NCBI RefSeq assembly: GCF_031082405.1 | Contig: NZ_JAVHJU010000008.1 | Coordinates: 124,001-188,000 of the forward strand | Direction of reading: 5' to 3' | DNA: 64,000 bases | Source: Amycolatopsis sp. A133 | GTDB lineage: Bacteria; Actinomycetota; Actinomycetes; Mycobacteriales; Pseudonocardiaceae | Shown: positions 36,024 through 45,085 of the stretch, in pieces | Layout: every line of letters starts with the position of its first letter | How positions within the stretch are numbered: position 1 is the stretch's first letter | The notes under the pieces: generated by a model | What the model was told of the DNA's origin: nothing | Database searches by the model: none | What the model saw: only the letters and a program-made list of their open reading frames with translations | Translations under genes and position numbers: made by a program

Positions 36024-36916
36024 GAAATCCGCGCCCCTCCTCGGGATCGTGCTGCTGCTCCGCCGGCGGAGCGTTCATTGTGACCCACACCCGCGGCCGG
36101 GGCATGCAGCGGCAGGCTGAGTTGTGGCTCTAATGCCTCGTCGAGGACCGCGGCCAGGCCGGCCGCGCCGGGCGTCTCCATGGCCTTCTCCAGCGCCGCG
36201 TACGTCAGCAGGACCGGACGCGCCGGTCGCAGGCCGTGCTTGACGGCCACCGTGGCCACGTTCGTGTACGACCAGCGGTGGACGTCGCTGGGGCCGTGTT
36301 CGCGCAGGGCCGACAGGTGGTCGGACGTGCTGTACCCCTTGTGCACATCGAAGCCGTAGTGCGGGAAGTCTTCGTGATAGCCCGCCATGATGCGGTCTCG
36401 CGTCACCTTGGCCAGCACTGACGCGGCCGCGATGCAGGCCACCGAACGGTCGCCCTTGATGACCGCCGCGTTCGGGGCGGTCAGGCCCGGGACCCGGAAC
36501 CCGTCGGTGAGGATGTAGCCCGGGGACACCCGCAGTGCCGCCGCGGCCCGGCGCATGGCCTCCAGGTTCATCACCCGGATGCCGAAGAGGTCGACCTCTT
36601 CGGTCGGGACGACGATCACCGAGTAGTCGACGGCCCGGGCGAGGACCAGGTCGTAGACCCGGTCGCGTGCCTTGGCCGTCATCAACTTGGAATCCGTCAG
36701 CTCGGTCAGCTTCGCCGCGTCGCCTTGTTTGAGCACGCAGGCCGCGACCACCAGCGGCCCCGCGCACGCTCCGGCGCCGGCTTCGTCCACGCCGGCGACC
36801 GGGCCGAGGCCACGGCGGTCGAGCGCGCCCTGCAGACCCCAGAAGAGGTCGCCGCGCACCACGGCTCGCGGTGGCCGGATCGGCTCGGCCGCCGTCAGGG
36901 GAACGGGAAGTGTCAA
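36020..36916 (-). CDS. rnhB: Ribonuclease HII
   Basis: A 298-residue protein from TTG 36916 (other starts such as GTG near residue 19 are possible). The acidic catalytic set is present: D44 and E45 in VDEAGAGACAGPLVV, and further acidic positions in DGFRVPG and DRIMAGYHEDFPHYGF. It removes ribonucleotides from DNA. Odd: the family GRG tripeptide after DEA, which reads the RNA-DNA junction, is GAG here (Arg to Ala at 48), and the DSKKL motif is DSKLM. The C-terminus has a tail of about 40 residues rich in Ala and Arg. Gene order lepB-rnhB-DUF2469 is standard. Confidence 0.9.
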   Translation of the reverse strand: MTLPVPLTAAEPIRPPRAVVRGDLFWGLQGALDRRGLGPVAGVDEAGAGACAGPLVVAACVLKQGDAAKLTELTDSKLMTAKARDRVYDLVLARAVDYSVIVVPTEEVDLFGIRVMNLEAMRRAAAALRVSPGYILTDGFRVPGLTAPNAAVIKGDRSVACIAAASVLAKVTRDRIMAGYHEDFPHYGFDVHKGYSTSDHLSALREHGPSDVHRWSYTNVATVAVKHGLRPARPVLLTYAALEKAMETPGAAGLAAVLDEALEPQLSLPLHAPAAGVGHNERSAGGAAARSRGGARIS

Positions 36917-36952
36917 GGCTGAATCACCCGTCTGCCGGCAAGGATCGGGTGG

Positions 36953-37891
36953 CTAGGGCTTCCGCCCGGCCGCCCGGCGCAGTCCGGACTTGAGCTTGCG
37001 CCCGAAGAACAACGCCGGCCAGGCCGCCGCGATGCCGGCACCGAGCGGGAGACCGCTCTGCCAGACCGGCGCGCCCAGCGCGACCGGCTGCGCCGACTCC
37101 TGCGGGTTGTGGTCGGAGATCCCGCCCCACCGGCCCGGCGGCAGCACGATGATCCGCGCCTTGCCGATGATGTTGTCGACCGGGACCGCGCCGTTCACGC
37201 CGCCGCCGCCCTGGAACCGCGAGTCGTCGGAGTTGTTGCGGTTGTCGCCCTGCACCCAGACCATCCCGGCCGGAACCTTGACCGGCTCGAAGGTCTTCTG
37301 TTCCTGGTTCGACGGGTCTTCCCAGTGGATGTACGGCTCGTCGAGCGCCTTGCCGTCCACGATCATGCGGCCCTGCGGGTCGCAGCACTGCACGGTCTGG
37401 CCGCCGACCGCGATCACCCGCTTGACGAAGTCGCGCTCGTCCGGCGGGGCGAACCCGACCAGCGAGCCGAGCCCGCGCAGGCCCTGGACGACGATGTTGC
37501 TCGACTCCTGCGGCGCGATCTCGTTGTTGATCCACGCCTGCGGGCCCTTGAACACGATCACGTCGCCCGGGGAGGGCTCGGTGAAGTCGTAGGTGACCCG
37601 GTCGACCAGGATCCGGTCGCCGGTGCACCCGGGACACCCGTGCAGGGTGGCCTCCATGGAACCCGAAGGGATCATGAAGACCTTCGCCAGGAATGTCTGG
37701 ATCAAGATCGTGAGCACCAGGGCGATCACGAGCAGGATCGGCAGTTCCTTCCAGAACGACCGTTTCTTGGCGGGCTTGGCTCGCCGCCGGCGGGATCCCC
37801 CGCGCTCCTCGGATCGGGACCGCCTGGGCTGGTCCTCCTCGGAGCGATCGGGGTCATCCTCGGGAGCGTTCTGGGACACGGGTTCGGCCAC
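36953..37891 (-). CDS. lepB: Signal peptidase I
   Basis: A 312-residue membrane-bound serine protease. A charged N-terminal tail of about 48 residues precedes one helix (LPILLVIALVLTILIQTFL). The nucleophile is in MIPSGSMEATL and the general base lysine in DFVKRVIAVGGQTV. The box GDNRNNSDDSR is also intact. A C-terminal hydrophobic segment (GAGIAAAWPALFF) may be a second anchor. It cleaves Sec and Tat signal peptides, including that of the Rhs protein here. It lies between rplS and rnhB. Confidence 0.95.
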   Translation of the reverse strand: MAEPVSQNAPEDDPDRSEEDQPRRSRSEERGGSRRRRAKPAKKRSFWKELPILLVIALVLTILIQTFLAKVFMIPSGSMEATLHGCPGCTGDRILVDRVTYDFTEPSPGDVIVFKGPQAWINNEIAPQESSNIVVQGLRGLGSLVGFAPPDERDFVKRVIAVGGQTVQCCDPQGRMIVDGKALDEPYIHWEDPSNQEQKTFEPVKVPAGMVWVQGDNRNNSDDSRFQGGGGVNGAVPVDNIIGKARIIVLPPGRWGGISDHNPQESAQPVALGAPVWQSGLPLGAGIAAAWPALFFGRKLKSGLRRAAGRKP

Positions 37892-37922
37892 GTCGTCAGG
37901 CTACCGGTAACCGCGTTGCCGC

Positions 37923-38291
37923 TTACTTGGCCGAGGCCGTCTCGCGGTTCTCGCGGCGCTCCTTGATCTTGGCCTTCTTGCCGCGCAGGTCGCGCAGGTA
38001 GTACAGCTTCGCGCGCCGCACGTCACCGCGCTTGTGGACCTCGACCTCGGCGATGTTCGGCGAGTGCACCGGGAAGGTGCGCTCCACGCCGACGCCGAAG
38101 GAGACCTTGCGAACGGTGAAGGTCTCCCGGATGCCGCCGCCCTGACGGCGGATCACGACGCCCTGGAAGACCTGGTTGCGCTCGCGGTTGCCCTCGATGA
38201 CGCGGACGTGCACCTTGAGCGTGTCGCCCGGGCGGAAGTCCGGGATGTCGGAACGCAGCGACTGCTTGTCCAGCGCGTCCAGGGTGTTCAT
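37923..38291 (-). CDS. rplS: 50S ribosomal protein L19
   Basis: A 122-residue protein with L19 signatures [40 protein letters not shown] and [15 protein letters not shown] 38291 gives the family N-terminus ([19 protein letters not shown]); the longer frame is not homologous. It lies 132 bp after trmD on the same strand, the common rpsP-rimM-trmD-rplS order. Confidence 0.96.
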   Translation of the reverse strand: MNTLDALDKQSLRSDIPDFRPGDTLKVHVRVIEGNRERNQVFQGVVIRRQGGGIRETFTVRKVSFGVGVERTFPVHSPNIAEVEVHKRGDVRRAKLYYLRDLRGKKAKIKERRENRETASAK

Positions 38292-38423
38292 CGGTGGTCC
38301 GTCCTCGTCTTCGTATGGCTTGCGTACAGATCCCGGGCGCGCAACGGTGCCGCTGCGGACGACCCGGGGGGCTGATGGCGGGCTCATGGACGACGAGGTC
38401 CACTCACGCCAACCTGTCAAGTA

Positions 38424-39203
38424 TTACAGACCGGGATCGGGCCAGGCGAACCGGCCCTCGGCCTGCTCGGGATCCAAGCCCTCCAGGACCCCGCGATCGT
38501 GCTTGTCGAGACTACCTTCCGGCAGCGCGGCCAGGAGATCGGGGCGGCGGCGGGCCGTGCGCTCGAGGGCCTGGTCACGCCGCCAGCGGTCGATCAGCGC
38601 GTGGTTGCCGGACCGCAGGACGTCCGGCACGGCCAGGTCCCGCCACACCTCCGGACGCGTGTAGCTGGGCCCTTCGAGCAGGCCGTCGGAGAACGAGTCC
38701 TCCGCGGCCGAGCGCGCGTTGCCGAGCACCCCGGGCAGCAGCCGGACGACGGCCTCGACGATGACCAGCACCGCCGCCTCGCCGCCGACCAGGACGTAGT
38801 CACCGATCGACACCTCGTCGACCGGCATCCGCCGGGCCGCGTCGTCGACGACCCGCTGGTCGATGCCCTCGTACCGACCGCACGCGAACACCAGGTGCTC
38901 TTCCGCCGCGTAGGCGTGCGCCAGCTCCTGGGTGAACGGCCGCCCGGCCGGGGTCGGCACGACGAGCCGCGTGCCGGGGCGGCAGACGTCGTCCAGCGCC
39001 GGACCCCAGATCTGCGGCTTCATGACCATACCGGGGCCGCCGCCGTACGGCGCGTCGTCGACCGCGCGGTGCACGTCGTGGGTCCAGTCGCGCAGGTCGT
39101 GCACGCCGACTTCGATGAGGCCGCGGTCGATCGCCCGGCCCAGCAGCGCGGCGCGCAGCGGGTCGAGGTATTCGGGGAAGATCGTGACGACGTCGATCCG
39201 CAT
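38424..39203 (-). CDS. trmD: tRNA (guanine-N1)-methyltransferase TrmD
   Basis: A 259-residue SPOUT enzyme making m1G37 in tRNA. Seen are [44 protein letters not shown] and [13 protein letters not shown], the deep-knot SAM site. It starts immediately after the rimM stop without a gap, so it is translationally coupled. Confidence 0.96.
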   Translation of the reverse strand: MRIDVVTIFPEYLDPLRAALLGRAIDRGLIEVGVHDLRDWTHDVHRAVDDAPYGGGPGMVMKPQIWGPALDDVCRPGTRLVVPTPAGRPFTQELAHAYAAEEHLVFACGRYEGIDQRVVDDAARRMPVDEVSIGDYVLVGGEAAVLVIVEAVVRLLPGVLGNARSAAEDSFSDGLLEGPSYTRPEVWRDLAVPDVLRSGNHALIDRWRRDQALERTARRRPDLLAALPEGSLDKHDRGVLEGLDPEQAEGRFAWPDPGL

Positions 39204-39716
39204 TCAGGCGTCCAGGAGCCCTTCCGGCGGGTCGAGCACGACCCGGCCACCGCCGACGTCCACCGTCGGGACGATCGCGCGGACGAACGGCACCAGCACC
39301 TCGCGGCCGTCGACGTCGAGTTCCAGGAGCTCGCCCGCGGGCGAGTGGACGATCTCGACCACCTTGCCGACGACCGTGCCGTCGGTGAGCTCGGCGCGCA
39401 GGCCCGCCAGCTCGTGGTCGTAGAACTCGTCGGGGTCCTCGGTCGGCGGCAGCGTGTCCGTGTCGGCCAGCAGCAACGCGCCCCGCAGCGTCTCGGCGAC
39501 GTCGCGGGTGAGGACCTCCTCGAAACGCACCAGCAGCCGCCCGCTGTGTTCGCGGGCGGCTGCGATGGTGAGTTCCCTTTGGCTGCCGTCACGCAGCCTC
39601 GTCGTGACGGCCGCACCGATCTTGAACCGCTCGTCCGGCGAGTCCGTGCGCACGTCCACCGCGAGTTCACCGCGGATGCCGTGCGCTTTTGCGATGCGGC
39701 CGACTACGACGTCCAT
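39204..39716 (-). CDS. rimM: 16S rRNA processing protein RimM
   Basis: A 170-residue protein with the N-terminal RimM barrel (VVVGRIAKAHGIRGELAVDV) and the C-terminal PRC-barrel (about 95-165, YDHELAGLRAE, LLELDVDGREVLVPFV). It assists 30S head assembly by binding S19. ATG 39716 is the family start; the upstream frame overlaps the KH gene on paper only. Confidence 0.94.
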   Translation of the reverse strand: MDVVVGRIAKAHGIRGELAVDVRTDSPDERFKIGAAVTTRLRDGSQRELTIAAAREHSGRLLVRFEEVLTRDVAETLRGALLLADTDTLPPTEDPDEFYDHELAGLRAELTDGTVVGKVVEIVHSPAGELLELDVDGREVLVPFVRAIVPTVDVGGGRVVLDPPEGLLDA

Positions 39717-39738
39717 CCTGACCGTTTCCGAACCGGGG

Positions 39739-39978
39739 TCAGCGGTCGGTGTCGACGACGTCCACCCGGACGCCGCGGCCACCGATGCCGCCCATGACGG
39801 TGCGCAGGGCGGTCGCCGTGCGACCACCCCGGCCGATCACCTTGCCGAGGTCGTCGGGGTGCACGTGCACCTCGAGCGTGCGGCCACGGCGTGTGGTCAG
39901 CAGCTCGACCCGGACCTCGTCCGGGTTGTCGACGATCCCGCGCACCAGGTGCTCGAGGGAGTCCGCGAGGAAACTCAC
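39739..39978 (-). CDS. khpA: KH-domain RNA-binding protein KhpA (YlqC type)
   Basis: A 79-residue single KH domain with the GxxG loop in [19 protein letters not shown]. KhpA proteins partner KhpB/EloR-Jag and influence cell length and sRNA binding in Gram-positives. The ATG overlaps the rpsP stop by four bases, the usual arrangement between rpsP and rimM. Confidence 0.93.
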   Translation of the reverse strand: MSFLADSLEHLVRGIVDNPDEVRVELLTTRRGRTLEVHVHPDDLGKVIGRGGRTATALRTVMGGIGGRGVRVDVVDTDR

Positions 39979-40418
39979 TCGGACTTCTCGCCCTCAGCGG
40001 CCTCCGCCTTCTCGGCCTCGGCCTTCTTCGGGGCGGACTTCTTCTTCGGCGTGGTGGCCTCGGTGGAGGGCTCCTCGCCGGCTGCGGCCAGCGCCGCGTT
40101 GAACAGGTCCTGCTTGGACGGCTTCGGCTCGGCGACCTTCAGGGTGCCCTCGGTGCCCGGCAGGCCCTTGAACTTCTGCCAGTCACCGGTGATCTCCAGC
40201 AGGCGCTGGACCGGCTCGGTCGGCTGCGCGCCGACGTTCAGCCAGTACTGGGCGCGCTCGGAGACGACCTCGATGAGGCTCGGCTCTTCCTTCGGGTGGT
40301 ACTTGCCGATCGTCTCGATGGCCTTGCCGTCCCGGCGGGTGCGCGCGTCGGCAACGATGATGCGGTAGTACGGCGCACGGATCTTGCCGAGGCGCTGCAG
40401 CTTGATCTTGACGGCCAC
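39975..40418 (-). CDS. rpsP: 30S ribosomal protein S16 with long C-terminal extension
   Basis: A 147-residue protein. The first roughly 85 residues are canonical S16 ([43 protein letters not shown]). The rest is a Lys/Glu/Ala-rich tail ([20 protein letters not shown]) as in other actinobacteria. It heads the rpsP-khpA-rimM-trmD cluster. The 170-bp region upstream (40419-40588) should hold the operon promoter; I cannot point to it. Confidence 0.95.
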   Translation of the reverse strand: MAVKIKLQRLGKIRAPYYRIIVADARTRRDGKAIETIGKYHPKEEPSLIEVVSERAQYWLNVGAQPTEPVQRLLEITGDWQKFKGLPGTEGTLKVAEPKPSKQDLFNAALAAAGEEPSTEATTPKKKSAPKKAEAEKAEAAEGEKSE

Positions 40419-40588
40419 GGGTGTGGGTTCTCCTCGAATCTCTCTGGTGCTGGGCTGGGCGCACGCGGGCCGAGTGGGGACACGGACGCGGGCACCCGGA
40501 GGTCAGAGCTTTCGCACGGTGAGAGGGTCCGGCGGAAGCAGGCAGTACGCCATTCTGCCAGACGGTGCCCGCGGACCTGGAAACAGGC

Positions 40589-41392
40589 TCAGAAAGAGGC
40601 CACCCCGAGCGCTCCGAGCAGGATGGTCAGCGCCGGGAGGAAGTTGTTCACCTGGTGCGCGACGATGCTGCCCGGCAGGCGGCCGGTGACCAGCCGCACC
40701 AGGCCGATCGGCACCGCGATGACCAGCAGCAGCGTCGTACGCAGCGGCTCGAGGTGGCTGGCCGCGAACACCGCCGTGGACAGCAGGAACGCCGCGACGC
40801 GGCCCCAGCGTTCGCTGCGCCACTGCAGCTGTTCGGCGGCACCCCAGAGCAGGCCGCGGTAGATGATCTCCTCGCAGATCGGGCCGAGCAGCCAGAGGTA
40901 GACGAACATCACCACCGCCGCCGAGATCGACATCCGGCGGTCCTCGACCAGCGCGCTGATCGCCGACGTCGCGTTGGCGTCGCCGACCAGCTGCGTCCAC
41001 AGGTAGGCGGCGAGGGTCGTGAAGACGAGCCCGACGCAGCCGTACCGGAGCCCCGTCTTCACGTCCGCCCAGCGCCATTCGAGCCGCAGGTCGGCGACGG
41101 GCCCGTTGCCGCGCACGTAGGTGATCAGGACGGCGACGCCGGCGGCGATCATCGTCGGCAGCATGGTGCCGAGCAGCACGACGCGCATCGGCAGCGGGCC
41201 GGGGCCGGTGTCGCCGACCAGGACGGACACGAAGGCCGCGGACGCCAGCAGCACCGCCTCGACGAGCAGGAAGGCCCCGAAGCCCCACCGGTGCCGGGGT
41301 GCGGACGGCAGGAAGGCGGTCGCGGCGGGCTCTTCGGGCTCGGGGAACGGCGTGGCGTCGGCAGCCGGGTCCCGGGGCTGGGAAGTGGTCAC
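40589..41392 (-). CDS. CPBP-family intramembrane glutamic endopeptidase (copy 1)
   Basis: A 267-residue polytopic protein with about eight helices. The CAAX/Abi motif set is intact: EExxxR in GPICEEIIYRGLLW (about 170), FAASH (motif 2) and HQVNN (motif 3). The N-terminal 35 residues are a Pro/Ala-rich cytosolic tail. Relatives (Rce1-like, CPBP) process membrane proteins or act in bacteriocin immunity; the substrate is unknown. A second family member is the next gene upstream on the same strand, 101 bp away. Confidence 0.88.
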   Translation of the reverse strand: MTTSQPRDPAADATPFPEPEEPAATAFLPSAPRHRWGFGAFLLVEAVLLASAAFVSVLVGDTGPGPLPMRVVLLGTMLPTMIAAGVAVLITYVRGNGPVADLRLEWRWADVKTGLRYGCVGLVFTTLAAYLWTQLVGDANATSAISALVEDRRMSISAAVVMFVYLWLLGPICEEIIYRGLLWGAAEQLQWRSERWGRVAAFLLSTAVFAASHLEPLRTTLLLVIAVPIGLVRLVTGRLPGSIVAHQVNNFLPALTILLGALGVASF

Positions 41393-41493
41393 GCCTTGCC
41401 CTCCGCGTCGCTCGGCTCCAGGTGTCGAGCCTAGCGGCCGGGATGTGATCGCACAGTATCCGTCCAGCTACTGTCCATCGATCTTCGCAACGT

Positions 41494-42219
41494 TCAGTGC
41501 GCGACGAACAGCAGCACCGCGGGCGGCAGGTTGTTGGCCGCGTGCGCGATCACCCCGGCGGCGACCCGGCCGGACAGGTACCGGGCCAGCCCCAGCGCGA
41601 TGCCCTGGCCGAACAGGGCGATGGTGCGGGTCGGCTCGCCGTGCAGCTGCGCGAACACGAGCGAGGTGAGCACGAGCACGACCCACGGCGGGACCCGGTG
41701 GACCGACAGTGCGTTCCACAGCGTGCCGCGGACCAGCAGTTCCTCGGTGATCGGCGCGCCGGCGATGACGATCACCGCGGCCAGCACCAGCCACACCGTG
41801 TCGCCGTCGAAGGTGTCGGCGAGGTCGGTCAGCGGGCTGTCGGAGACGTCGTCGGCGCCGTAGACCGCGATCAGCATCAGGTTGAGCAGGTAGCCGACGA
41901 CCAGCGCGAGCACCCCGCACGCGAGGCCGATCCGCACGTCGCGCCAGGTCGGCTTGAGGCCGAAGTCGGTGCGCAGTCCCTGGCCCCACAGCCACGAGCC
42001 GGCTGCCGGGCCGAGGCCGAGCAGCAGGTTGGGCACGAACGCCAGGATCAGGAGCGGGCCGATGTCGTGCAGCTCGAGGGGGTCGAACTCGCCGACGTTG
42101 CGGTTGACCGCCGCGGCGATGATCAGGTTGGCCAGGTAGTAGCCGGCGATCCCCGCGAAGAACGCCACGAAACACCAATGCGCCCCGAGCACGCGCCGTG
42201 CGCCGTCGTCGTCCGTCAC
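41494..42219 (-). CDS. CPBP-family intramembrane endopeptidase (copy 2)
   Basis: A 241-residue membrane protein with EExxxR in PITEELLVRGTLW, followed by FAQLHG and HAANN, so all three CPBP motifs are recognisable. Identity to copy 1 is low outside the motifs, so an old duplication or independent recruitment is likely. GTG 42219 was chosen as the start of the homologous part; TTTAGCGT lies about 10 bases upstream and no Shine-Dalgarno sequence is visible, so a leaderless mRNA is possible. Confidence 0.82.
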   Translation of the reverse strand: MTDDDGARRVLGAHWCFVAFFAGIAGYYLANLIIAAAVNRNVGEFDPLELHDIGPLLILAFVPNLLLGLGPAAGSWLWGQGLRTDFGLKPTWRDVRIGLACGVLALVVGYLLNLMLIAVYGADDVSDSPLTDLADTFDGDTVWLVLAAVIVIAGAPITEELLVRGTLWNALSVHRVPPWVVLVLTSLVFAQLHGEPTRTIALFGQGIALGLARYLSGRVAAGVIAHAANNLPPAVLLFVAH

Positions 42220-42265
42220 GGGTCCAACGCTAAAGTGCCGCTCCCGCAAGGAAAGCAGCGGGGGT

Positions 42266-43354
42266 CTACGCGTACACGACGCCGCCGAGCACGATGTGCG
42301 AAGGGTGCCGGAGGACGCCCAGGTCCTCGCGCGGATCGCTCGGGTAGACGAGCAGGTCGGCGGGCGCGCCGTCGTCGATGCCGGGATGACTGAGCCAGTC
42401 GCGGGCGGCCCAGGACCCGCTCGCGAGGGCCTGCTCGCGGGTCATGCCCGCACGGTGCAGCGCCTCGATCTCGTCGACGAGCCTGCCGTGCTCGACCATG
42501 CCACCGGCGTCGCTGCCCGCGAAGACGTGTACGCCGGCTTCGATGGCCGAAGCGACCATCTCGCCGACGCCGGCGTGCAGCGCGCGCATGTGGGCCGCGT
42601 AGGCCGGGTACTTGCCCGCCTTGTCCGCGATGCCCGGGAAGTTCTCGATGTTGATCAGCGTCGGCACCAGGGCGACGTCGTGGCGGGCCAGCTCGGCCAG
42701 CTGATCGGCACTCAGGCCGGTGCCGTGCTCCAGGCAGTCGATGCCGGACGCGATCAGCCCGGGCAGCGCCGCTTCGCCGAACACGTGCGCGGTGACGCGG
42801 GCGCCATGGTCGTGCGCCACCTTGACGGCTTCGGCCAGGACGTCGTCCGGCCACAGCGGCGCCAGGTCGCCCACCCCGCGGTCGATCCAGTCGCCGACGA
42901 GCTTGACCCAGCCGTCGCCGTCCCGGGCCTGCTCGGCGACGGCCTCCGGCAGCTGTGCGGGATCGTCCAGCTCGATGCCCAGGCCGGGGATGTACCGCTT
43001 GGTGAGGGCGAGGTGCCGTCCGGCGCGGATGATCGTCGGCAGGTCGGCGCGCCGCTGCAGCGGGCGGACGTCGATGGGCAGCCCGCAGTCGCGGATGAGC
43101 AGCGTGCCGGCGTTCCGGTCGGTGATCGCCTGGTCGGCTGCCTCTTCGAGCGACACGGGGCCGCCGACGCCGATGCCGGGGTGGCAGTGCGCGTCGACCA
43201 GGCCGGGCACGAGGAAGACGTCCCGGCCGAGGGTCTCGGCGCCGGGCACCGGCTCGAACGAGATCCGGCCGCCGGTGATCCACAGCTCCCCCGGCTCGCC
43301 GCCTGGCAGGATCACCCCGGCGGCGTGCAGTGTTTTCTCCAAAGCGTGGCTCAA
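42266..43354 (-). CDS. Amidohydrolase-family metal-dependent hydrolase
   Basis: A 362-residue TIM-barrel hydrolase. The metal motif DAHCHPG (about 55) and later KLVGDWID, ARVTAHVFGEAAL, GIDCLEHGTGL and FAGSDAGGMVEHG mark the imidazolonepropionase/prolidase-like branch of amidohydrolases. It probably hydrolyses a cyclic amide or similar bond; the substrate is unknown. Its ATG overlaps the ffh stop by four bases, so expression is tied to SRP, although no functional link is obvious. Confidence 0.87.
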   Translation of the reverse strand: MSHALEKTLHAAGVILPGGEPGELWITGGRISFEPVPGAETLGRDVFLVPGLVDAHCHPGIGVGGPVSLEEAADQAITDRNAGTLLIRDCGLPIDVRPLQRRADLPTIIRAGRHLALTKRYIPGLGIELDDPAQLPEAVAEQARDGDGWVKLVGDWIDRGVGDLAPLWPDDVLAEAVKVAHDHGARVTAHVFGEAALPGLIASGIDCLEHGTGLSADQLAELARHDVALVPTLINIENFPGIADKAGKYPAYAAHMRALHAGVGEMVASAIEAGVHVFAGSDAGGMVEHGRLVDEIEALHRAGMTREQALASGSWAARDWLSHPGIDDGAPADLLVYPSDPREDLGVLRHPSHIVLGGVVYA

Positions 43355-44889
43355 TTGTCCTTGGGGTTCTTCGGCAGCTTGAACTTCGTCGGGTCGAAGC
43401 CCGGGACGTCGTTCATGCCGCCGAGCTGGGACAGGTCGGGCATCCCGGCCGGCATCTGCCCACCCGGGGGCAGCATCGGCATGCCGCCGGGGAAGCCGCC
43501 GCGGACCTTGGGCTGCGTCGGGCCGCGCCCCTTCTTGCCCTTCTTGCCCTTGCGCGACTTGGAGCCGCCGCCCCCGCCACCGAAGCCGAACCGGCCCGCC
43601 ATCTGGGCCATCATCTTGCGGGCCTCGAAGAACCGGTTGACCAGGTCGTTGACCTCGCGGACGGTGACGCCGGAGCCGTTCGCGATGCGCAGCCGCCGCG
43701 ACCCGTTGATCATCTTCGGGTCTTCGCGCTCGGCCGGGGTCATGCCGCGGATGATCGCCTGCAGCTTGTCCAGGTGCTTGTCGTCGACCTGGGCCAGCTG
43801 GTCCTTCATCTGGCCGGCACCGGGCAGCATGCCGAGCAGGTTGCCGATCGGGCCCATCTTGCGGACCGCGAGCATCTGCTCGAGGAAGTCCTCCAGGGTG
43901 AGCTGGCCGCTCGACAGCTTTTCCGCGGCCTTCTCGGCCTGATTCTGGTCGAAGGCCTGCTCGGCCTGCTCGATCAGGGTGAGCACGTCACCCATGCCGA
44001 GGATCCGCGACGCCATCCGGTCCGGGTGGAAGGTGTCGAAGTCCTCGAGCTTTTCGCCGTTGGAGGCGAAGAGGATCGGCTGGCCGGTGACCTCGCGGAC
44101 GCTCAGCGCGGCACCACCGCGGGCGTCGCCGTCGAGCTTGGTGAGCACGACGCCGCTGAAGCCGACGCCGTCCTGGAACGCCTGCGCCGTGGTCACGGCG
44201 TCCTGGCCGATCATGGCGTCGACGACGAACAGGACCTCGTCCGGCTCGACCGCGTCGCGGATGTCGGCGGCCTGCTTCATCAGCTCTTCGTCGACACCCA
44301 AGCGGCCCGCGGTGTCGACCACGACGACGTCGTGCTGCGCGTGCTTGGCCTCGGCGATGGCGCGGCGGGCGACGTCGACCGGGTCGCCGACGCCGTTGCC
44401 GGGCTCGGGCGCGAAGGTGACGACGCCGGCGCGCTCGCCGACGACCTGCAGCTGCGTGACGGCGTTCGGGCGCTGGAGGTCACAGGCGACCAGCATCGGG
44501 GCGTGGCCCTGCTTCTTCAGCCACATCGCGAGCTTGCCGGCGAGCGTCGTCTTACCGGCACCCTGCAGACCCGCCAGCATGATGACGGTCGGCGGGGTCT
44601 TGGCCAGGTTCAGCCGGCGCGTCTCGCCGCCGAGGATCCCGACGAGCTCCTCGTTGACGATCTTGACGACCTGCTGCGCGGGGTTGAGCGCCTGGGAGAC
44701 CTCGGCGCCCTTCGCCCGCTCCTTGATCCTCGCGATGAAGGTCTTGACCACGCCGAGGGCGACGTCCGCCTCCAGCAGCGCGATGCGGATCTCGCGCGCG
44801 GTGGCGTCGATGTCGGCGTCGGACAGCCTGCCCTTGCGCGTGAGCGTCTGGAGGGCGGCGGTGAGCCGATCGGAGAGGGTGTCGAACAC
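43351..44889 (-). CDS. ffh: Signal recognition particle protein Ffh
   Basis: A 512-residue GTPase that binds signal sequences and 4.5S RNA. The N domain begins VFDTLSDRLTAALQTL. The G domain shows GLQGAGKTTLAGKLA, DVVVVDTAGRLGVDEEL and LTKLDGDARGG. The M domain has GNLLGMLPGAGQMKD and SRRLRIANGSG, then a long Gly/Met/Pro/Lys-rich tail (GFPGGMPMLPPGGQMP). GTG 44889 is the family start; the frame upstream is not homologous. Confidence 0.96.
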   Translation of the reverse strand: MFDTLSDRLTAALQTLTRKGRLSDADIDATAREIRIALLEADVALGVVKTFIARIKERAKGAEVSQALNPAQQVVKIVNEELVGILGGETRRLNLAKTPPTVIMLAGLQGAGKTTLAGKLAMWLKKQGHAPMLVACDLQRPNAVTQLQVVGERAGVVTFAPEPGNGVGDPVDVARRAIAEAKHAQHDVVVVDTAGRLGVDEELMKQAADIRDAVEPDEVLFVVDAMIGQDAVTTAQAFQDGVGFSGVVLTKLDGDARGGAALSVREVTGQPILFASNGEKLEDFDTFHPDRMASRILGMGDVLTLIEQAEQAFDQNQAEKAAEKLSSGQLTLEDFLEQMLAVRKMGPIGNLLGMLPGAGQMKDQLAQVDDKHLDKLQAIIRGMTPAEREDPKMINGSRRLRIANGSGVTVREVNDLVNRFFEARKMMAQMAGRFGFGGGGGGSKSRKGKKGKKGRGPTQPKVRGGFPGGMPMLPPGGQMPAGMPDLSQLGGMNDVPGFDPTKFKLPKNPKDN

Positions 44890-45072
44890 GGGTGTGCACG
44901 CTCCAGCTGGGTCGATGGTGGCGCGCCGGACGAGGCCGGCTCTGTCGAGGGTAGTCGCTCCGGCTCCTTCCCTTCGCGGGCATGCAGGCAATGGTAATCA
45001 TGAGTTGATGACCTGCAGCGTCCACTTTCGTGTGACATCGCGGAAATCGGTGGCGACCACGCCGGATTTTGG

Positions 45073-45085
45073 TACACATAGGTGC
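45073..45085 (+). promoter_or_regulatory. -10 element for a leaderless ABC exporter mRNA
   Basis: TACACA at 45073-45078 lies seven bases before the ATG at 45086, with no Shine-Dalgarno sequence between them. That fits transcription starting at the A of the start codon, common in actinobacteria. Confidence 0.5.
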
